64,000 nt of DNA from CAVSRC01 sp963732845. Lineage in GTDB: Bacteria > Pseudomonadota > Alphaproteobacteria > Rhizobiales > Kaistiaceae. The translations under genes and the position numbers were made by a program. Location: contig CAVTBE010000004.1 of NCBI GenBank assembly GCA_963732845.1, forward strand, positions 1 to 64,000, read 5' to 3'. This document shows positions 60,770 to 64,000 of the stretch, one piece after another. The notes below the pieces were generated by a model that worked only from the letters and a program-made list of their open reading frames with translations, was not told where the DNA came from and did not search any database. Each line of letters starts with the position of its first letter. Positions within the stretch are counted from its first letter, which is position 1.

Positions 60770-61409
60770 ACGCGGCCCGCCTGCGGCATGCGCCCGACGA
60801 TGCGTGCGATGGCGGGGAGATGCCGGGCTCCAGGCGCTGCAAGAATCAGGAAAGGCGCCGTTCGGGTTTCCCCAACCGACGCCTCCCTGATCGTTCGTCT
60901 GCCATCAAGCAGCCTCACCCGAGGGAAAGGCGCCATCGGCAGCGAGCCGATGCGTGATCCGCGTTAAGCCCCCATCGCTGAGAGCCGTCGCTGATCACCC
61001 GGAACTCGGCCTTTCGGCTTCCTCCCGGACCATGGTCCGGCTCATACGACGCATTTCTGCGCCTATGTGCTTTTCCATGGCGCCGCGGGGCATCCGGCTT
61101 TTCCAGGCTTTCACCCAGCGCCGGCGCGGTTCCGCGGAAACTGGCCTCAGACGTTCGGCTTAGCCCTTGTCGAACTCGACCAATTCCCTTCGCGGTATGA
61201 GGATCATGCGCCCGCCCTGGGGCCGGCGAAAGCGCCGAGTCCCGATCCTGGGACTTCAGTGGATAACGGGGGAGACGACGACGCGACGGCGGTCGGTGGC
61301 GCTCGCTTTGCATGCCGGCCTGTCCGTGCCGATGGTCGTCACACGGGCGCGTTAAAGCTACTCTAAGGTACGGCCCGAACGGCACGTGGGCCATACCGAG
61401 GAGGTCGGC
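60770..61409. other. 640-bp region without a recognised gene
   Basis: Several short frames are open on both strands (longest about 100-167 codons), but none has a recognisable motif, convincing ribosome site or family resemblance. It may be a decayed gene or a non-coding region. The last 15 bases hold the GAGGAGG ribosome site of the MFS gene. Confidence 0.35.
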
Positions 61410-62950
61410 ATGACCCACAGACCGGGCGCCCCCGAGGGCAGATTGGCCGCGAGCCGGGCCGCCGGCGTACCAGCTCCGTCCGGTCGCGGCGCGGCGCTAC
61501 GTCCTGGCGGCCACGACCATCGCCTCGGCGATGGCCTTCCTCGAATTCGACCGTCGTCGGCATAGCGGTGCCCGCCATCCAGAAGGACCTCGCGGCCGAC
61601 ATCGTGGCGATGCAATGGGTGGCGAATGCCTATCTGCTGATGCTGGGCGCGCTGATCCTGGTGGGCGGTGGGCTCGGCGACCGCATCGGCCGCCGCCGCG
61701 TCTTCCTCGCCGGCATCGTCGTCTTCACCCTGGCCTCGCTCATGTGCGCGGTCGCGCCCAATGCCGCGTTGCTGATTGCGGCACGCGCGATCCAGGGCGT
61801 CGGCGCGGCGCTGCTGGTGCCGCAGAGCCTCGCCATCATCGCGGCGACCTTTCCCAAGGAAATCCGTGGCAAGGCGATTGGCACCTGGGCCGCGGCATCG
61901 GCGGTGACCACGGCGCTCGGGCCGCCGATCGGCGGCTTCCTCATCGATCTCCTGTCGTGGCGCGCCGCCTTCTGGATCAACCTGCCGCTCGCCGTCGTGG
62001 CCCTGGGGCTGGCCTTGCGCTACATGCCGGAAAGCCGCGACGAGAGCGTAAAGGGCGGCATCGACTGGCCGGGCGCGGCAATCGCCGTGCTTGCCTTCGG
62101 CGCGCTGACCTACGGCCTCAGCGCCATCTCGGAGGGCACGGTGAGCGTGACGGTCATCGCCGCGGCGATCGTGGCGGGGTTGATCGGCCTTGCCGTCTAC
62201 GTGCCGGTGGAGCGGCGCGCGGCCAATCCGATCACGCCGCCGGCGCTGTTCCGCTCGAAGGTCTTCACCAGCGTCAACATCGTCACCGTGTTCCTCTACG
62301 GCGCGCTCTCCGGCGTGCTCTTCCTGTTGCCCTTCGACCTGCTCAACCGACGCGGCCTCTCCGCCGCCACGACCGGGCTCATCATGCTGCCCTTCGGCCT
62401 CATCATCGGCGTCCTGTCGCGCTATGCCGGCGCGGCTGCCGACAGCTACGGACCACGCTTCTTCCTGGTCGTCGGGCCGCTGCTGGTCGGGGCCGGGTCG
62501 CTTGGTTTCGCGCTCGTCATCCCGGATGTCTGGCTGGGCGTCGTCCTACCGGTGGTGCTGGTTGGCATCGGCATGGGGCTGGCGGCCTCGCCGCTGACCA
62601 CCGCGGTGATGAATGCGGTGCCGGACGGCAAGTCGGGTGCGGCGTCGGGCATCAGCAATGCGGCGAGCCGGCTTGCGGGCGTCTTCGCCATCGCCATCTT
62701 CGGCGCCACCGCCGGCGTCGTCTTCGGCTGGACCGCGCCGGCAACGGCGCGCTTCGGCGTCATCCCGCCGGCGGGCGACGCGGCGTACGATGCGGTCGTC
62801 GGCGCGTTCCTGTCGGCTTATTCGGCGGCAATGGTCTTCGGTGCGGTCTGGTGCCTCATTGCGGCGGCGGTTTCTTTCGTCACCCTGAAGGGAACGGCGC
62901 CGTCGAGGAAGAAGAAAGCGGTGGCAGAGGGCGCGCCGGCAGGGAGGTGA
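61410..62950 (+). pseudogene. MFS efflux transporter (DHA2-like), frameshifted near the N-terminus
   Basis: ATG 61410 follows CGAGGAGG. The expected first helix is found in two further frames: YVLAATTIASAMAFLE (frame of 61531), then TVVGIAVPAIQKDLAADIVAMQWVANAYLLMLGALILVGGGLGDRIGRRRVFL and the rest to 62950. One extra T in GAATTCG (about 61545-61547) and one extra base somewhere before 61510 would explain this. The remaining 12-13 membrane helices are open, with motif C GPPIGGFLIDLLSWRAAFWINLPLAVVAL. If translation starts at GTG 61568, the product lacks helix 1 and is likely inactive. Confidence 0.8.
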
Positions 62951-62953
62951 GCC

Positions 62954-63766
62954 GTGCGATCTCTATTGATGGCGTTTCTGCTGCTTGTCGCCGGTGCGGC
63001 GAGCGCGGCGGCCGAGCCGGCGGCGCGGATCACCGCCGATATTCCCTATGGTGACCTCGCGCGCCAGAAGCTCGATTTCTATGTGCCGGCAGAGGTCAGG
63101 GACGATGCGCCGGTGCTGGTGTTCTTCTACGGCGGCAGCTGGCAGCGCGGCGCCAAGGAGAATCTGCGCGAGACGGCGGAATCGCTGGCGGCCGCGGGGA
63201 TGATCGTGGCGACGCCCGATTACCGGCTCTATCCGGAGGCGGTGTTTCCACAGTTCGTCGAGGACTGCGCCGCGGCCGTCGCCCGTGTGCGGGCGCTGCT
63301 CGCCGATCTCGGTGGGCACCACGCGCTCTTCATCGGCGGCCATTCGGCCGGCGCCTTCAATGCCGCCATGCTTGCCGCCGACAAACGCTATCTTGCCGCC
63401 GCGGGCGTTCCCGCCGATGCGGTCGCCGGCTATGTGCTCCTCTCGGGGCCGTACAACATGAGCGGTTATCTGCCGGCACCCTATGCCGCGACCTTCCCGT
63501 TGGCGACCCGTAGCCGTGCCAACGTCAACGCCTTCATCGACGGCACGGAGCCGCCCCTGCTGCTGATGACGGGGGAGGCCGACAGCGTCGTCGAACCGCG
63601 CCAAACCGACCGCCTCGCCGCCACGGTGATGGCCCATGGCGGGCGAGCGATCGTGGCCACCTATCAGGGCAGCGACCACCTCGCGACGTTCCTCGGACTG
63701 AGCCACCCGGCTTCGGCCGTGCGTGCCGACCTTGCCGCTTTCATGGCTGCGGTGTCGGCGAAATAG
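62954..63766 (+). CDS. Secreted alpha/beta hydrolase (carboxylesterase-like)
   Basis: 270 residues from GTG 62954, 3 bp after the MFS stop. Signal peptide MRSLLMAFLLLVAGAASAAAE. BD-FAE/esterase-lipase fold: oxyanion region VFFYGGSWQRGAKEN, nucleophile GHSAGAFNAA, acid Asp in TGEADSVV, His in GSDHLATF. This is a complete Ser-Asp-His triad. The substrate is unknown (short-chain or acylated aromatic esters are common). Confidence 0.9.
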   Translation: MRSLLMAFLLLVAGAASAAAEPAARITADIPYGDLARQKLDFYVPAEVRDDAPVLVFFYGGSWQRGAKENLRETAESLAAAGMIVATPDYRLYPEAVFPQFVEDCAAAVARVRALLADLGGHHALFIGGHSAGAFNAAMLAADKRYLAAAGVPADAVAGYVLLSGPYNMSGYLPAPYAATFPLATRSRANVNAFIDGTEPPLLLMTGEADSVVEPRQTDRLAATVMAHGGRAIVATYQGSDHLATFLGLSHPASAVRADLAAFMAAVSAK

Positions 63767-63769
63767 AAA

Positions 63770-63796
63770 GGCCGGGGCGGCGATTCCGCCCCGGCC
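63770..63796 (-). terminator. Terminator between convergent genes
   Basis: GGCCGGGGCGG / CCGCCCCGGCC with a 5-base loop. On the minus strand it is followed by TTTCTATTT, so it fits the leftward nitroreductase gene; no T-tract on the plus side. Confidence 0.7.
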
Positions 63797-63818
63797 CTCC
63801 GACGCGAGAGGCATCGCT

Positions 63819-64000
63819 TCAGGCGTAGCTTGCGATCTCGTGGAAATCGAGACGCGGGCTGCGCGGGAAGAGCTTGCTGTGGTCGCCGTAGCCGATGTTG
63901 ACCAGCAGGTTTGACTTGATGGCCGTGCCGGCGAAGAACGCGGCGTCGACCTTGTCCTTGTCGAAGCCGCCCATCGGGCCGGTGTCGAGGCCGACGGCAC
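63819..64000 (-). CDS. rutE: RutE/HadB-type nitroreductase, C-terminal part (partial)
   Basis: The last 59 codons, truncated by the window edge: AVGLDTGPMGGFDKDKVDAAFFAG, IKSNLLVNIGYGD and LFPRSPRLDFHEI. This matches the end of malonic-semialdehyde reductase RutE and close nitroreductases (GLDxGPMxGFD ... SNxLxNIGYGD ... LFPRSPRLxF). The FMN-binding N-terminal half is outside the window. A RutE role in pyrimidine breakdown cannot be confirmed without the neighbouring rut genes. Confidence 0.85.
   Translation of the reverse strand, partial: AVGLDTGPMGGFDKDKVDAAFFAGTAIKSNLLVNIGYGDHSKLFPRSPRLDFHEIASYA

Noticed and set aside
60625..60936. Leftward short frame after the cold-shock gene
   Set aside because: Covers a terminator and a REP-like repeat; no ribosome site or motif.
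61531..63054. Long rightward frame over the MFS gene
   Set aside because: Only its first few codons (a membrane-helix piece) belong to the real protein; after the inserted T at about 61546 it is out of frame.

Overview
The window looks like a chromosomal segment of a high-GC alphaproteobacterium, most likely of the order Hyphomicrobiales (Rhizobiales). The grounds are overall base composition, an alphaproteobacterial-type initiator tRNA, IS21/IS66-type insertion sequences of rhizobial style, a DUF3768 protein, a BKACE-type catabolic operon, an Mla-type lipid transporter with a fused auxiliary domain, and RutE/BioY/EmrAB-type housekeeping genes. This placement is an inference from gene families; no 16S rRNA is present.

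Bases 1-20,300 are an accessory, IS-rich zone. An IS21-family element (1-2509) has landed in an IS5-type transposase. It is followed by a small plasmid/ICE-like island (3.6-7.8 kb): a divergent pair with a CHC2 primase-like protein, a DUF3768 protein with an added zinc ribbon, a TumE-type toxin with its DNA-binding antitoxin, and a frameshifted YdcF gene. A clipped VanZ-like gene and a 130-bp identical copy of part of a second IS21 element follow. An IS66 element (about 8.3-14.5 kb) carries, inside its tnpB gene, a compact element of about 3.4 kb coding for a large serine recombinase, two small overlapping genes and a DUF5372 protein. A GT4 glycosyltransferase gene is cut in two by a second complete IS21 element (15304-17947) with a 9-bp target duplication. 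A GT39-type membrane glycosyltransferase and the initiator tRNA close this part.

Bases 20,700-35,250 hold a coherent catabolic locus. A GntR/FCD regulator is divergent from a ribose-type ABC transporter (binding protein, double ATPase, fused permease). The transporter is followed by a lambda-crystallin-type dehydrogenase, a beta-keto acid cleavage enzyme (BKACE), an SMP-30 lactonase, a thiolase (frameshifted twice), a CoA transferase, an SDR, a 3-hydroxybutyryl-CoA-type dehydrogenase and a MOFRL glycerate kinase. The set fits oxidation of a 3-hydroxy sugar acid, best explained as 2-deoxyribonate/2-deoxyribose, to glycerate and acetyl-CoA.

Bases 35,450-64,000 are mainly ordinary chromosome. 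They contain a GH94 phosphorylase facing zwf; DoxX, DUF378 and fasciclin proteins; an XRE-cupin regulator and TspO; an MlaE-MlaF-MlaD transporter; a GST; deoC (frameshifted) with a double-domain aldehyde dehydrogenase; a LysR gene (frameshifted) and an SDR; a MarR-EmrA-EmrB efflux operon; a eukaryotic-like (type II) isoleucyl-tRNA synthetase; bioY; a cold-shock protein; a frameshifted MFS transporter; a secreted alpha/beta hydrolase; and the end of a RutE-type nitroreductase. An unusual number of genes carry a single-base indel that leaves all their motifs intact. This suggests either recent decay or sequence error.
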